A stretch of 64,000 bases of DNA, from positions 67,001 through 131,000 of the forward strand of contig NC_009412.2 in NCBI RefSeq assembly GCF_000002875.2. The letters run 5' to 3'. The stretch is from Leishmania infantum JPCM5 (taxonomy: Eukaryota; Euglenozoa; Kinetoplastea; Trypanosomatida; Trypanosomatidae). Made by a program: the position numbers and the translations under genes. This document shows positions 31,176 through 41,335 of this stretch, piece after piece. A model generated the notes under the pieces. That model had not been told where the DNA came from. It saw only the letters and a program-made list of their open reading frames with translations, and ran no database searches. Position 1 is the first letter of the stretch. The number at the start of each line of letters is the position of its first letter.

Positions 31176-34067
31176 ATGGGCGAAGACAACACGAAAACGA
31201 ATACACCATTTTCAAGCGGACGTGACACAAGGAAAGGCATGACCGTCATCACCTGTGCTTACGCGCTCGGCAGCGACCCGGATCTTGAAAAGCGCGTGAA
31301 AGAGGGCACCGTCGTCATTGGACGTGTCAACGTGTTTCGCAACTACAACACCAATCTGTCGTTTGTGCGCAGCAGTCGGCTTCCGTGCGATGTGGTGCTG
31401 AACTCTGCCGAGCTGCGCGGACCTGCGCTGCACTCTGATGTGGTGGCAGTGGCGCTCCTGCCATTGGCTCAGTGGCAACCCGCGCCGAATGCAGCCAGCG
31501 CAGTGCCTGCCAGCAGCGATAGCAACACCGATGACGAGGAGACCGAAAATGGTCCGCGGGTGATGCCGTCTACGCTGCCGGACGGCCGCCACATTGCGCA
31601 GCTGATTGCGCCCGAGACAACGGAAGAGCTCATCCAGAACGCATCTGCCGAGGTCTCCCTCGCCGCGCAGATGGGCGCCCCTTTTTCGTACGAGTGGCCA
31701 CCAGAGAAGCGTCCTCTGGGCCGTGTCATTCGAATTCTGAAGCGCTGCCTGCCACGCCTTCACGTGGCCCGCATTGCTGACAACCAGGTGCACCCTGGCG
31801 AGGGATTGCAGGAGAAGTACTACTACCGCTTCCGTCCCTTCAATCAGCTGTACCCTCAGCTGACTGTGCAGGGGTGCGACATCATGGCTGCTTATCATGC
31901 AAACATCAGCACGTCGCTCTTTTCCTTGGCACTGGAGCACGGGGAGAACGGCGAAATCTTAACGACTCCGCGAGTGCCGAACGCCCTCTTGTGCAAAGTC
32001 CACAGCTTCCTCGGTGACGCCTCGACCATGGCCGTGGCCAGCCACGCCATCTGCACAAGCTGCAATGTGTCGAACGAACCCTTTTCGGAGGAGGCCGAGG
32101 CGTGCGTGCTCAAGGATTTCACGATCCCCTCGCCAGCGGAACTGGCCGACATGGGGCGGCGCGATTTACGCGACTCGGAGTTCGTCTTGACGATTGACCC
32201 CGCCACGGCGCGCGACCTGGACGACGCGCTCAGCATTAAGCCGCGCAAAGATGGCGGCTATCACGTCGGCGTGCACATCGCGGATGTGTCCCACTTTGTG
32301 TTGCCGAGGACGGCTCTCGACGAGGAGGCGCAACGGCGCAGCAACTCGACCTACCTGGTGGACCGCGTGATTCCCATGCTGCCGTCCCGGCTGAGCGAGG
32401 AGTACTGTAGCTTGAACCCCGGCGAAGACAAGTTTGCCTTCTCTGGACTGTTCGAGTTTGACCGGGACGGGCATCTCATTTCCGAGGCAGCGACGGGGGA
32501 GAAGTGCGAGTGGTTCGGCCAGAGTGTCATCCGCAGTCGGTGCCGATTGGCGTACGAGCAGGCGCAGCAGATTCTCGACGGCGACGACACGGTGGTGCTC
32601 GACGTGGCGCAAGCGGCGTCGGACCTCGGCATCGGCGAGGAGGCTGCCCGCAAGAAGGTGAAGCAGAGTGTCACGAACCTCTTCGCGCTCGCGAGCAAAC
32701 TTCGCCAGCAATCACTGCGGGACGGGCGGGTGGTTATCGGCAACACCCGTCTCGCGTTTAGATTTGACAGGAATGAGGTGAACTCGCCTCCCACCTCCTT
32801 TTTCGTGCAGGAGCAGATTCAGGCCAACTGGTTGGTGGAGGAGTTTATGTTGTTAGCGAATCAACGCGTGGCACAGAAAATCGTGCAGTACATTCCGTAC
32901 GGGGCTCTGCTGCGTCGGCACAAACCGCCGCAACCGCAGAAGATGAGACGACTACGCACGGCCCTGTCGCACCGCGGTCTGCCTACGGGCGGCAGCTCTG
33001 GACAGGAGCTGCAGCGGATGATCGACACCATCAAGAAGGACCACCGCGGAGACTTCCACACCGTGTGCGAGTTGCTCAAGTACTCCTTGATGGCGGCCGA
33101 ATACATTGCCAACGACCCGACGGAGAAGGACATCCGCTCCCACTTTGCCGTCGCGGCGCCGTGGTACACCCACTTTACGTCACCGATTCGGCGTTATTGC
33201 GACTTGATGGTGCATCGTCAGCTGCGCGTCGCCCTGGAGCTGGAGCGGTGCATGGAGGAAGCCCAGATGGAGATGCCGAACGCGCCGCACCCGGCACTGG
33301 AGACGAGGCCCGTGGATTGCATCTTCGACCCAACGCGTGCCGTGGATGTCCACAAACTGAAGACGCGAGAACTCTTCTACCCTCTCTCAGCACTGGAGCA
33401 CATTGTCACCCACGCCAACGAGTGCCGCTTGAACTCCCGCTCCGCCGGCGACATGTCGTTGGAGTACTCTCTGTGCCTGTACCTGCTTGCACTGCAGAAG
33501 AGGGCCAAGGAGGACCCGACTTTGCCACAGCAGCTCTACACCACCGTCACCATTGTGAAGATCACAGAGGGCAGCTTCTTGCTCTACAGCGCGGAGCTGG
33601 CCTCTGTGGTGGAGATCGGCTTCAACGATATCCACCAGCGGTTCAGGTATCAAGGACTACTTGTGACGGGCGACCTGGACGCAAAGTCAGCCGCGCAGGA
33701 GACTCGGGCGGACACACGGGCAGCAGCGGAACGGGCGAGCGACGCCAAGGCGAAGGCGCATGCACGCAAGAAGGGGGGCAAGAGCGACATGCCACGCCGC
33801 GGCGCCGCAGATGGCGGACAGGGGCAGCATCACTTTTCGGGCCGAGTGAACACGGTGGCGGCTCAGTTTTCGTGGGGGTCACACCCCGAGACGGGCGAGG
33901 AGGTGACGGAGGTGTTTGACCTGTTTACGGAGTTTGTCGCGCTGCTGGAGGTGACAGCGAAGCAGGGGCGACTGTCATTGGGCATGCAGCTGTTGCAGCC
34001 GTGGGAGCGGGAGGCGGCCCGCCGCGTCTGCCCCAAAGTGCCCACCTCGCTGGTCGAGGAGCAATAG
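31176..34067 (+). CDS. RNB-domain 3'-5' exoribonuclease, DIS3L2-like
   Basis: Encodes 963 residues. Two cold-shock-like domains come first (about 40-100 and 180-240). The RNB catalytic domain begins at about residue 335 with TIDPATARDLDDALS, which holds the metal-binding aspartates, followed by HVGVHIADVSHFV. It ends with the family signature HFTSPIRRYCDLMVH near 664-678. A C-terminal S1-type domain covers about 890-960. There is no N-terminal PIN domain, which separates it from the exosome subunit RRP44/DIS3 and points to the DIS3L2 branch of cytoplasmic RNA-degrading enzymes. An acidic, low-complexity insert lies between the two cold-shock domains, and a Lys/Arg/Gly-rich linker precedes S1. 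The first ATG is at 31176; a second candidate is at 31239. All catalytic residues I can check are present. Confidence 0.9.
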   Translation: MGEDNTKTNTPFSSGRDTRKGMTVITCAYALGSDPDLEKRVKEGTVVIGRVNVFRNYNTNLSFVRSSRLPCDVVLNSAELRGPALHSDVVAVALLPLAQWQPAPNAASAVPASSDSNTDDEETENGPRVMPSTLPDGRHIAQLIAPETTEELIQNASAEVSLAAQMGAPFSYEWPPEKRPLGRVIRILKRCLPRLHVARIADNQVHPGEGLQEKYYYRFRPFNQLYPQLTVQGCDIMAAYHANISTSLFSLALEHGENGEILTTPRVPNALLCKVHSFLGDASTMAVASHAICTSCNVSNEPFSEEAEACVLKDFTIPSPAELADMGRRDLRDSEFVLTIDPATARDLDDALSIKPRKDGGYHVGVHIADVSHFVLPRTALDEEAQRRSNSTYLVDRVIPMLPSRLSEEYCSLNPGEDKFAFSGLFEFDRDGHLISEAATGEKCEWFGQSVIRSRCRLAYEQAQQILDGDDTVVLDVAQAASDLGIGEEAARKKVKQSVTNLFALASKLRQQSLRDGRVVIGNTRLAFRFDRNEVNSPPTSFFVQEQIQANWLVEEFMLLANQRVAQKIVQYIPYGALLRRHKPPQPQKMRRLRTALSHRGLPTGGSSGQELQRMIDTIKKDHRGDFHTVCELLKYSLMAAEYIANDPTEKDIRSHFAVAAPWYTHFTSPIRRYCDLMVHRQLRVALELERCMEEAQMEMPNAPHPALETRPVDCIFDPTRAVDVHKLKTRELFYPLSALEHIVTHANECRLNSRSAGDMSLEYSLCLYLLALQKRAKEDPTLPQQLYTTVTIVKITEGSFLLYSAELASVVEIGFNDIHQRFRYQGLLVTGDLDAKSAAQETRADTRAAAERASDAKAKAHARKKGGKSDMPRRGAADGGQGQHHFSGRVNTVAAQFSWGSHPETGEEVTEVFDLFTEFVALLEVTAKQGRLSLGMQLLQPWEREAARRVCPKVPTSLVEEQ

Positions 34068-34704
34068 AGGCCGCTCTGCCGTGTAGAAATTGTGTGGTGT
34101 TTTACGCTGTTTTGAGCGTGGCCGCTCAGCGGCAGCAGTGTCACGCAGTAGGTCACGCTCTGCGGGGTTTTGAATGAGCGTGAAAGAAGTGACGGCGCAC
34201 AGGGAAAGAGACTGACAGAGCGAAGGAGAGGGAGACAGCGGAGACGGGGAAGATTAGGCGCCAGACTTTCACAGGAAATGCGTCGCCGTCACTTTATCCC
34301 GCTGTCCGGCGCAAATGGCCTCTGTGCATCGCTCCCCCCCCCACACACACGCACTTCCCCCATTACTGCACGTCGTGCGCGAGCTCTTTTTTCGCCCGAC
34401 GAAACGCAGCTGTCCTGTGAGCATGCGTCTGTGGCGCGTGTACTAGGATGTCTCACAGACACGTGCCACACTCTCCCTCCCCCCCACCAATCCCCCTCCC
34501 CTCTTCTCTACTACCAGTTTCGTTTCGTGGTGACTTGCGGAGGGCGCCTGCGCTGGCAGCACCATCAGAATCATCATCAGCGTGATACCGTCCCCTGATG
34601 AGTGCTTATCACATAAGCAACGACGCATTCTGTGCTTTCACACCCACATTAGACTCTGTCGACGTGTTTCGATCCGCATTTCGTGCGGGAACTGTCCTGT
34701 TGGA
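34068..34704. other. Spacer
   Basis: No gene seen. A purine-rich stretch at about 34170-34250 follows the upstream gene. C/T-rich tracts at 34460-34520 could serve splicing of the next transcript. Confidence 0.45.
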
Positions 34705-37029
34705 ATGGCGTCGGCCTCGAAGAAGAAGAACGGCGTAAAGGTGCAGTTCGACTCTGAAGGGACTGCTGGCACACCAAACGTTCAGAGCCCGTTTGTGTCT
34801 GCGGCGCACAACACGGTGTGGCCGTACGATGCCGCGGCGCACAACCGCGGTGGGCACACCATCTTCACGGCCGCAGCCAACGCGATGTGTGGACGCCCAA
34901 ATGGCACCTACGATTGTGATGAGGCGTGGACGACGGAGCGTGTATCGCACGCTCGCTTGCAGACGACAGAATCGCCCCTTGAGACTCGACCGTCTATAGG
35001 CAGCGCCCCCGTAGTTTCCCACGGCCTCACGCCCGCGCACGACGTACTGTACGAGGAATGGCTCGGCCACATTGCGGCCTGCCGCGCATCTCCTCTGCAG
35101 TACCCTCATCACATCATTTGCATGACCGCCCCGGCTGTTGCGTCAAGCGCGTTCTCCACGTCCGACGCGAGCCCGCGGCAAGCCTTATTGCAAGTGGCGA
35201 CTGTTCTGTATCAGCTGCTAGCGGCGTACCTGCGTCGCTGCAACAAGCAGCCGTTAGCCTCAGAGCACGAGGCGGACGAGCGAGTGCCGTCGCGCGTGTT
35301 CGCCAGCCTGCTGGGCAGTGCCGTGTATAACACGAATTTCAGCGAGCCGCCCCTGGAGCAGAAGGACACAACGTTTGACTGGGTGGTGCCGACAGGGCAG
35401 GGAGTGAGCGACGTGCCAGGGTCCGGAGTCGAGCGCGACAGCGTCGCTGCCATACGGTCTGCACCCGTCAGCCCAGTGACAGCCCACATGATGAGAATGC
35501 GGGCGCGCCAGCCACCCGCGCCGCCTCGCCGGTACGACGCCCTCTCTGTTGTCTCCTGCGTAGACGCAGCCCACGTCAACGTCTGCGTCGGTCAGCATTT
35601 CTACAAGCTGTGTGTCATGGACAAGCGGGAAGGGCGCTTGCGCGGCGTGGCATCGCTGGCGGCAGACCTCGAGGCGCTGCACGCGCACCACCTCTCCCTT
35701 GGCCACACGGACGTGCTTCCTGGCGCATCCCCTGCGACGCGGCAGGACCGGAAAGACCTGGACACGATGTTTGCCAATCTGTCTTGCTTGGCGGACGAGA
35801 TCGCCTTTGATGTGCGCAGGCGTCTGCGCGTGTCGAGCGAGGTGAACGCCTACTCGCTGGATGTGTTGGAGTCGGGACTGTGCACGCTTGTTTTGAGGGA
35901 GGACGACACGGTATCGGGGTTCGAGTCTGCCGGCAGTCACATGACGCCGGTTGCGCAGTGGTTGCACAGCGTGTGCTGCCTAGAAACGTCCCTGGCGCAC
36001 CCAGAGGAATGGATAATGCGACTGCAAGCGTTGGTGGTGCCGTTACAGGCCGGCATGGAATGGGTGCGGAGCGCGTTGACGCAGCCCTCAGACGTAGTCT
36101 TCACGGGGGACGTCGCCAGCGACCCCATCCCTCGCGACGCCTGCGTTGTGGCAGGAGGCGTTGCGGACCACGGAGCTACACCCCGCAAAGTGAATCCCGC
36201 GACCCACGAGCTCAGCACACCGGTGGACGTGCGTGGCAACGTGGAGCACTTGGAGCTGTGGCTTCCTCAAAAGCACCGGGTGCCGTTGAAACCGTACGCG
36301 GCACCGGTGTGGAACCACGCAGACGCGCAGCATCCGCTTCCCGACGTCTCCAGCTGCGCGTGCACGCTGGTGGACTTTTGCATGTGTCTTCTACGCGTCA
36401 CGGCGGAGTGGAAACGTGATGGCCGCCTCCCTGCCAGCTCTGAAGCCATGCGTTGGCGGCCGAACGTCGTGATAGCAGTGCAGCCGCCACGTGGCGGAGC
36501 GCCGTCTTTGATGGCGCTGGACTTGCCGGCGGTACAGCACTTTTACGAGGTTCTTGCGTCCCCACCGCTGCTCTTCGCGGTCGACACCCGGCGCCGTGTC
36601 GAGGCGGAGGCGAGGGCAGAAGTGGCGGCTCTCTTGAACAGAAGCTGGTACACCACTTCTACGGTGCGCACACCGCCGAAGGATGGGTCCCCGCCGAGCA
36701 GGTGGTCTGAAGGTGTCGAGACGGCAGCCAATGGAGTGCTTAGCCGCGGGGACGTGTGCATCTCGTTTGCCGTTCTCCCGCGCCAGGCGGCGCCGCTGTC
36801 GGACGTGACGACGCGCGCACCCGCCGTGTCGCGGCTTCTCTCTGACGTGGCCTTCCCCAGCAGCCTCCTCGTGAACTGCGCTGCGCAGCAGACGGCGGCA
36901 GAGGTGTGTGCTCGCGCCAGCCATTCAGCTCTTGTCGACGTCGTCGTGGGCGCGGATACGCCGGCGGCTGCGCCGGTTGTGGGGGAGTTTGCCGCTGCCC
37001 TGGCCTCCTGTATGCGGGATCGACGCTAG
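34705..37029 (+). CDS. Divergent carnitine/choline acyltransferase-like protein
   Basis: Encodes 774 residues. The order of weak motifs follows the carnitine/choline acyltransferase fold. SPLQYPHHI matches the early R-x-PL-x4-N region. A helix QALLQVATVLYQLL and a VFASLLGSAVYNT segment stand at the places of the AA-x-L-x5-F and LFGTTRIP regions. HVNVCVGQHFYKLCVMD matches the beta strand HIVVL-x-GxFY. TRQDRKDL and then NAYSLDVLESGLCTLVLREDD match the LTxxxRdxWA and N-x2-SL-x-E-x-ALFVVCLDD segments. Near the C-terminus, WYTTSTVRTP fits the STSQ region. The catalytic histidine motif (EHS-x2-DG type) and the preceding RWFDK are not visible, so activity is doubtful. There is no glycosomal PTS1 (it ends MRDRR). 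The ATG at 34705 is the first in frame. The alternative is an unrelated kinetoplastid protein; I favour the family match. Confidence 0.6.
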   Translation: MASASKKKNGVKVQFDSEGTAGTPNVQSPFVSAAHNTVWPYDAAAHNRGGHTIFTAAANAMCGRPNGTYDCDEAWTTERVSHARLQTTESPLETRPSIGSAPVVSHGLTPAHDVLYEEWLGHIAACRASPLQYPHHIICMTAPAVASSAFSTSDASPRQALLQVATVLYQLLAAYLRRCNKQPLASEHEADERVPSRVFASLLGSAVYNTNFSEPPLEQKDTTFDWVVPTGQGVSDVPGSGVERDSVAAIRSAPVSPVTAHMMRMRARQPPAPPRRYDALSVVSCVDAAHVNVCVGQHFYKLCVMDKREGRLRGVASLAADLEALHAHHLSLGHTDVLPGASPATRQDRKDLDTMFANLSCLADEIAFDVRRRLRVSSEVNAYSLDVLESGLCTLVLREDDTVSGFESAGSHMTPVAQWLHSVCCLETSLAHPEEWIMRLQALVVPLQAGMEWVRSALTQPSDVVFTGDVASDPIPRDACVVAGGVADHGATPRKVNPATHELSTPVDVRGNVEHLELWLPQKHRVPLKPYAAPVWNHADAQHPLPDVSSCACTLVDFCMCLLRVTAEWKRDGRLPASSEAMRWRPNVVIAVQPPRGGAPSLMALDLPAVQHFYEVLASPPLLFAVDTRRRVEAEARAEVAALLNRSWYTTSTVRTPPKDGSPPSRWSEGVETAANGVLSRGDVCISFAVLPRQAAPLSDVTTRAPAVSRLLSDVAFPSSLLVNCAAQQTAAEVCARASHSALVDVVVGADTPAAAPVVGEFAAALASCMRDRR

Positions 37030-37804
37030 CACTGTCTAACATGTCGGGGGCAGCGTGGGACAATGGACGGGTAGTGTGGCACTGCCATGTGTGCGTGCGC
37101 TGCTTTGGTTGCCTTGATGGTTCTCCTTCTGGTTTCTATTCTGGTTTCGCTCACGGTGGATGTACATTAGGCGACGAGGCTCGGCCAATCATCTTCGGTG
37201 ATTGTTGTTGCAGGTAGGCCCGCGCACCTCCTCTCATTGCTTTTCCCAATTTCATCAGCCCTTCCTCTCCCCGTGCCCCAACTTCCCCACAGTCTCCGTG
37301 CAGCGCTGTCGCGTCTGCTTGGCTTTCACTGGTGTGGGTGTGCACGAGTGCCGTGCATGGCGCGGGAGTGCGTGAGGGCTCCGAGCGCACGAGGAGATGG
37401 TCGGCTGCCTTCTCCCTGTGTGCACAGCTTCCTCCCACGCTTTCTCTGGTACTTTTCTTCCTTGGCGGCTCCCACGCAACCCCTCAGCCTGCACAACACG
37501 TCAGTTCTCATCTCGTATCACCCCCACCCTCTCTCTAACCATCCAACCCGTGTCCGCGTGCCACCACGTACGGGCGGCGGGGTCGAACACTCTAATGCAC
37601 TGCGTTTCGGACGCGCAAAGAACGTAAAGGTACGATAAAGGAAAAGAGGGCTGTCTGCTCTGCTGACCTGCACACGCACGTCGGCACACATAGATGCGCA
37701 GACGCGCACTGCCACACTCGCATATGTTATACGGTTATTGCTGAGCGGTGTTCTCCCGGCCTTTCTTCAACTACACACGCACGCACGCACTTGTGAAGAA
37801 GACG
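37030..37804. other. Spacer
   Basis: No gene seen. The C/T-rich stretches 37210-37320 and 37430-37545 are ordinary intergenic polypyrimidine. Confidence 0.45.
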
Positions 37805-39085
37805 ATGTCTGAGCGGTGTGACATGAGGGGGGCGAAGAACCTCCGCATGATGGTGGTGCAGTCGGTTCTGTTCCTCTACTGCGATCTCAGTAAGGACTGC
37901 GGGGAAAGCACGTCGGGCAAGTCGGTGCTCATCAGCAGCAGTAGCGGCAACAAGCCGCTCGGCAAATCGGGCGCATTTTTGGGCCTCAACGTCTTCATCA
38001 AGTCCCTTGACAAGCGTGATCTTTCCAGCAGATCGATCGAGGCGCTTCGCACAACATCTTTCACGGATGTCGGGGACGGTTGTCAGTGGCGCATTGAGGA
38101 GGACGGAGTCACTCTGTGTATCCGAGTCGACTTCGCCACTGTTAAGAAGCGCCTCGGCGCCTCTGGAAAGTCGATGCTGCTTGCCACCACAGGTGGCAAC
38201 AAGCCCATCGGTGGTACGGGGCTGAAGTGCGGGCTAAACTGTTACCACCCAGTGGACAAAGTCTTTGACGCGTCGCAATTGGCGGCGGGTAACGCAGGGG
38301 AGGATGAGCTGCAGGTGGGGCAGACACAGTCCATGGAGGGTGGTTTTGTGGTGTCGTACACGACGCCGACGGAGATGCATGTTACCTACACCTACAGAGC
38401 CGAGGAGATGGCGAATGGCCACACCGCGTCGCTGCCTGCCTGCCTCGTGGGAGACCTCAAGGTGACGGTGTTCGTGTGTGCACCAAAAGTGGCACGCGCA
38501 CGCACCGAGAAGACGGCCATGAAGGCGACCGAGGAAGATGAGAAGCCCCCCGCATCTTTGGCCCCCACTCCTTTCTTGAGCCAAGCAAGTGGCGCGAACT
38601 GCAGCGGGCGCTTGTCTCTGGAAAGGGGGAAAGACAGTAAGGTGCGCAACATCACCGTCACATGCACCGCTGTGCCCGCGCAGGGCGAAGAGGCGGCGGC
38701 CTCGCCTGGCTCGCACTCCGGAGCGTACGCGATTGACCTTCGCTTCGACCCCACTCTGAGCTTTGGCCGCTCATTATCCGGTAAGTGGCTGACGGTGGCC
38801 TCAACGGGCGGCTTCCAGCGTGTCGTCGATGCAGAGGACCGCGCCGTCTGTCGGTTCAGCCTCTACGCCGGCCGCTCTGCGCCGCCGCTCTCTGAGGCGA
38901 AGATCACGGCGGCCGTGCGGGCAGTGCTGGCGGCCAAACCGAAAGCGCGGCTGCCGAGCCTCTCGTTCAAAGAGGTGCTGACCGAGGTGATGAGCATGCT
39001 GGGTGTGAGCGAGGCCATGAAAGAAGCGGTGAAGCCGAAGATCAAGGAGGCTGTTGTGGCCTTTGTGCAGGCAGCGGCCACGTGA
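37805..39085 (+). CDS. Protein with internal SGKS/GNKP-GLN repeats, function unknown
   Basis: Encodes 426 residues. Two repeats are clear: about 37-66 (SGKSVLISSSSGNKPLGKSG then FLGLNVFI) and about 120-147 (SGKSMLLATTGGNKPIGGTG then KCGLNCY). A third, weaker one begins near 324 (SGKWLTVASTGG then CRFSLYAG). Each repeat has a short strand pattern and may be one unit of a beta-rich fold. A Thr/Glu/Pro-rich linker covers about 240-265. The C-terminal 45 residues form an amphipathic, Lys/Ala-rich helix pair (FKEVLTEVMSMLGVSEAMKE). No signal peptide or TM segment. I do not recognise a named family. The ATG at 37805 was chosen over the open frame start at 37748 because it follows leader-like sequence. 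The triple repeat suggests a kinetoplastid structural or binding protein; this is inference. Confidence 0.82.
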   Translation: MSERCDMRGAKNLRMMVVQSVLFLYCDLSKDCGESTSGKSVLISSSSGNKPLGKSGAFLGLNVFIKSLDKRDLSSRSIEALRTTSFTDVGDGCQWRIEEDGVTLCIRVDFATVKKRLGASGKSMLLATTGGNKPIGGTGLKCGLNCYHPVDKVFDASQLAAGNAGEDELQVGQTQSMEGGFVVSYTTPTEMHVTYTYRAEEMANGHTASLPACLVGDLKVTVFVCAPKVARARTEKTAMKATEEDEKPPASLAPTPFLSQASGANCSGRLSLERGKDSKVRNITVTCTAVPAQGEEAAASPGSHSGAYAIDLRFDPTLSFGRSLSGKWLTVASTGGFQRVVDAEDRAVCRFSLYAGRSAPPLSEAKITAAVRAVLAAKPKARLPSLSFKEVLTEVMSMLGVSEAMKEAVKPKIKEAVVAFVQAAAT

Positions 39086-39961
39086 GCTCTCCAAGCCACC
39101 GCGCACGCGCGTGCTGTTTTCTTGATCGTCCTTTGTTTCTCGGGCGTGTGCGTGTGGGTGGCAAACATATACAAAGGAGGTTTTTTTTTTACGTGTACGA
39201 AGGGGTGGTGTGGCGTGTAGGTGCGTGTCTCTCCCGTGGCCCTTCGGCACTTCCGTCAGCCCCTTCTCGTCTCTGTTCCTCCCCATCACGTCCAGGAAAA
39301 GCTGAAGGCGTCTCTCCCGCTCTCTCTGCGAGCCAATCTTCTCACACTCTCCCTTTCGGCACTTCCCTTCACCACTACCTCCGCGCCTCCTTCTTCGACT
39401 TCGTGACAACCCGCGGCACATCTCGGCTTTTTTTTTCGTGCGCGCGGGATATCCGCAGCGAGTTGCAAGGGCACAGTGCTGTGGTGACAGGTTTGGTGGG
39501 CATAGACTCACTAGGCAGTGAAGCACGCGTGATCGACGCTTTCTCTACCTCACGTCTTTGTTATCTCTTTCGCGACTCCCTCGCTCTCTTTTCTTTTCGT
39601 GCCTCCTAGGTGCCTCCGCAACGGCGGCCGAGGCACCCGGCGGCGTGGTGTCCTGTACCTTGCCCGCCTCCCTCTCTCCCTGGCTCAGGCAGCCATATTC
39701 GTTATCTTCCATACCCAACTGACTGACGGCGTTGCGCTCTGCCTTGCACGGGTGATATCACCTCCGGCCACCTGGCAGCGCCATGCCTAGACTGCGCCAT
39801 CACCTCCGCTTAATCGTTTCGGCCACACAGACACACGCCCTATACACGTGTGCAACGTTGTGCGCACCCCATCTCTGCTGAGGTGGGCTGAAGACTTTGA
39901 GCCTCTCATTCTCCCTGTTTTCTGTGCATGGTGGTGTGATTGGGCGGTCTGTGATCACACA
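39086..39961. other. Spacer
   Basis: No gene seen. T-run at 39181-39190; C/T-rich at 39540-39605. Nothing recognised. Confidence 0.45.
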
Positions 39962-41335
39962 ATGGCCGATGTGCAGCTCTCCAACTCCAGCAATGTCAAG
40001 GCTGTCTATGCAGGACACAGCTTGAGCCTCTTCATGGACCTCCGCCCGCCGGCGGAGGTGCTGGCGACGTGCAGCGGCTCCGTTGTCGAGGACCTGCCCG
40101 TGACACTAAGTGTCATGCTGCGTCGCATCCATAGCGAAAGCGAGACCCCGCTTTCGTTTCGTTGTTCTTCCTCGCATCGACTTCTCACCTACGTGCAGTG
40201 CGAAGACGGTGCTGGCGGCGATGCTGTCCAGCTGGGAATGAGCGGTAACAACCTGCTCAAGGTCACTATAGACCTTGCTACCTTCCCGGACCGGTTGCAG
40301 CGACTAGCAGCGGCCGATGTCGCTGCAGCTGAGCATGCCTTGCTTGATCAGTCGTGGGTGATCGGCTCGCGGTTCCGCCTCTCAATGCAGCTGCGTACCA
40401 GAGCGCGTGCCGAGTGGCCACCCCTCGTCGCCCCGCAGTGGAGCGAGTCCAGTGACGGCTGCCTTGTCCCGACACCTTGCAGCCATCACATGGACAATCA
40501 TGACAGCGCGGGCGTTATGAGGATGCGGGAAGAGTTCGCCGCGAAGGGCGTATCCGCGTCGCCCAGTATCGTTCGGCGGAATCGGCCACTGTCTCTATAC
40601 GACAAGTCAGCACCGCGCTCTCAGTTGAAGGGTCCGGTGTACATTGACCAAGAGCTGTTCCCGATCGTTCGTATTTTGTTTGTTCCTCAACTCTACACGG
40701 AGGCCATCCCGACGGCAACGGCGGTGTTGCGGAGCATGACGGTGCAAGTCGGAGTGGAGCGTTGCCGCGAGAGCCGCGGCGGCAAGCCGCTTCGTCGCGC
40801 CCTGCGAGACCGCAGCACTAAAGACAACGTCGCCGTGCTCGATCGCGTGCCGGCAAGTAGCAGCACGTTAGATGAGGAGAGCAAAGCCCTACTGCAACCG
40901 TACGAGGCCATCTGCCTCGCCTTTAACGCCCATGTTCGTCAGCCCTCAATGACGTCGGTCACTGCCTACGACGTGGCACACGCGAGGCGACTTGTTGTGC
41001 AGGACTACACCTTTGAGGTGATGGTCACGGCAGCGAGGATGAAAAGCGAAACCGTGGAGACCGTGCAGCGCGCTATTCAGGCCTATCAGTACGAGAGCGG
41101 CGATGCAGATGTGCTGGGCATGAACCTCGATGAAGCCGTCAGCTCCGTCGAAGAGCGGTTTGGCTACATGAAGGACGCGCCGTCGGTGGACTTGATGAGC
41201 TTTCACCATGTTGTTTGGGAGGCGATGCGAGCATGCATGGTGGCCGACGTCACTTCCAGTGCACTTGCAAACGAACTGGAGGACGAGCTCGACCGCTATG
41301 AGGACCGCATCAACGAAATCTTGATGGATATGTGA
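39962..41335 (+). CDS. Hypothetical protein, alpha/beta with acidic C-terminal helix
   Basis: Encodes 457 residues. The N-terminal 170 residues have alternating hydrophobic and polar patterns that suit beta strands. A loop rich in Ser, His and Asp covers about 160-195. A basic patch lies near 255-290 (ESRGGKPLRRALRDRSTKD). The C-terminal 140 residues look helical and end in an acidic stretch (ELEDELDRYEDRINEIL) with coiled-coil spacing. No signal peptide, TM segment or known domain. The ATG at 39962 (MADVQLSNSS) is the first in frame; the upstream 38 codons include Trp/Cys-rich leader. It lies alone before a 3.9-kb gene-free interval. The function is unknown. Confidence 0.82.
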   Translation: MADVQLSNSSNVKAVYAGHSLSLFMDLRPPAEVLATCSGSVVEDLPVTLSVMLRRIHSESETPLSFRCSSSHRLLTYVQCEDGAGGDAVQLGMSGNNLLKVTIDLATFPDRLQRLAAADVAAAEHALLDQSWVIGSRFRLSMQLRTRARAEWPPLVAPQWSESSDGCLVPTPCSHHMDNHDSAGVMRMREEFAAKGVSASPSIVRRNRPLSLYDKSAPRSQLKGPVYIDQELFPIVRILFVPQLYTEAIPTATAVLRSMTVQVGVERCRESRGGKPLRRALRDRSTKDNVAVLDRVPASSSTLDEESKALLQPYEAICLAFNAHVRQPSMTSVTAYDVAHARRLVVQDYTFEVMVTAARMKSETVETVQRAIQAYQYESGDADVLGMNLDEAVSSVEERFGYMKDAPSVDLMSFHHVVWEAMRACMVADVTSSALANELEDELDRYEDRINEILMDM

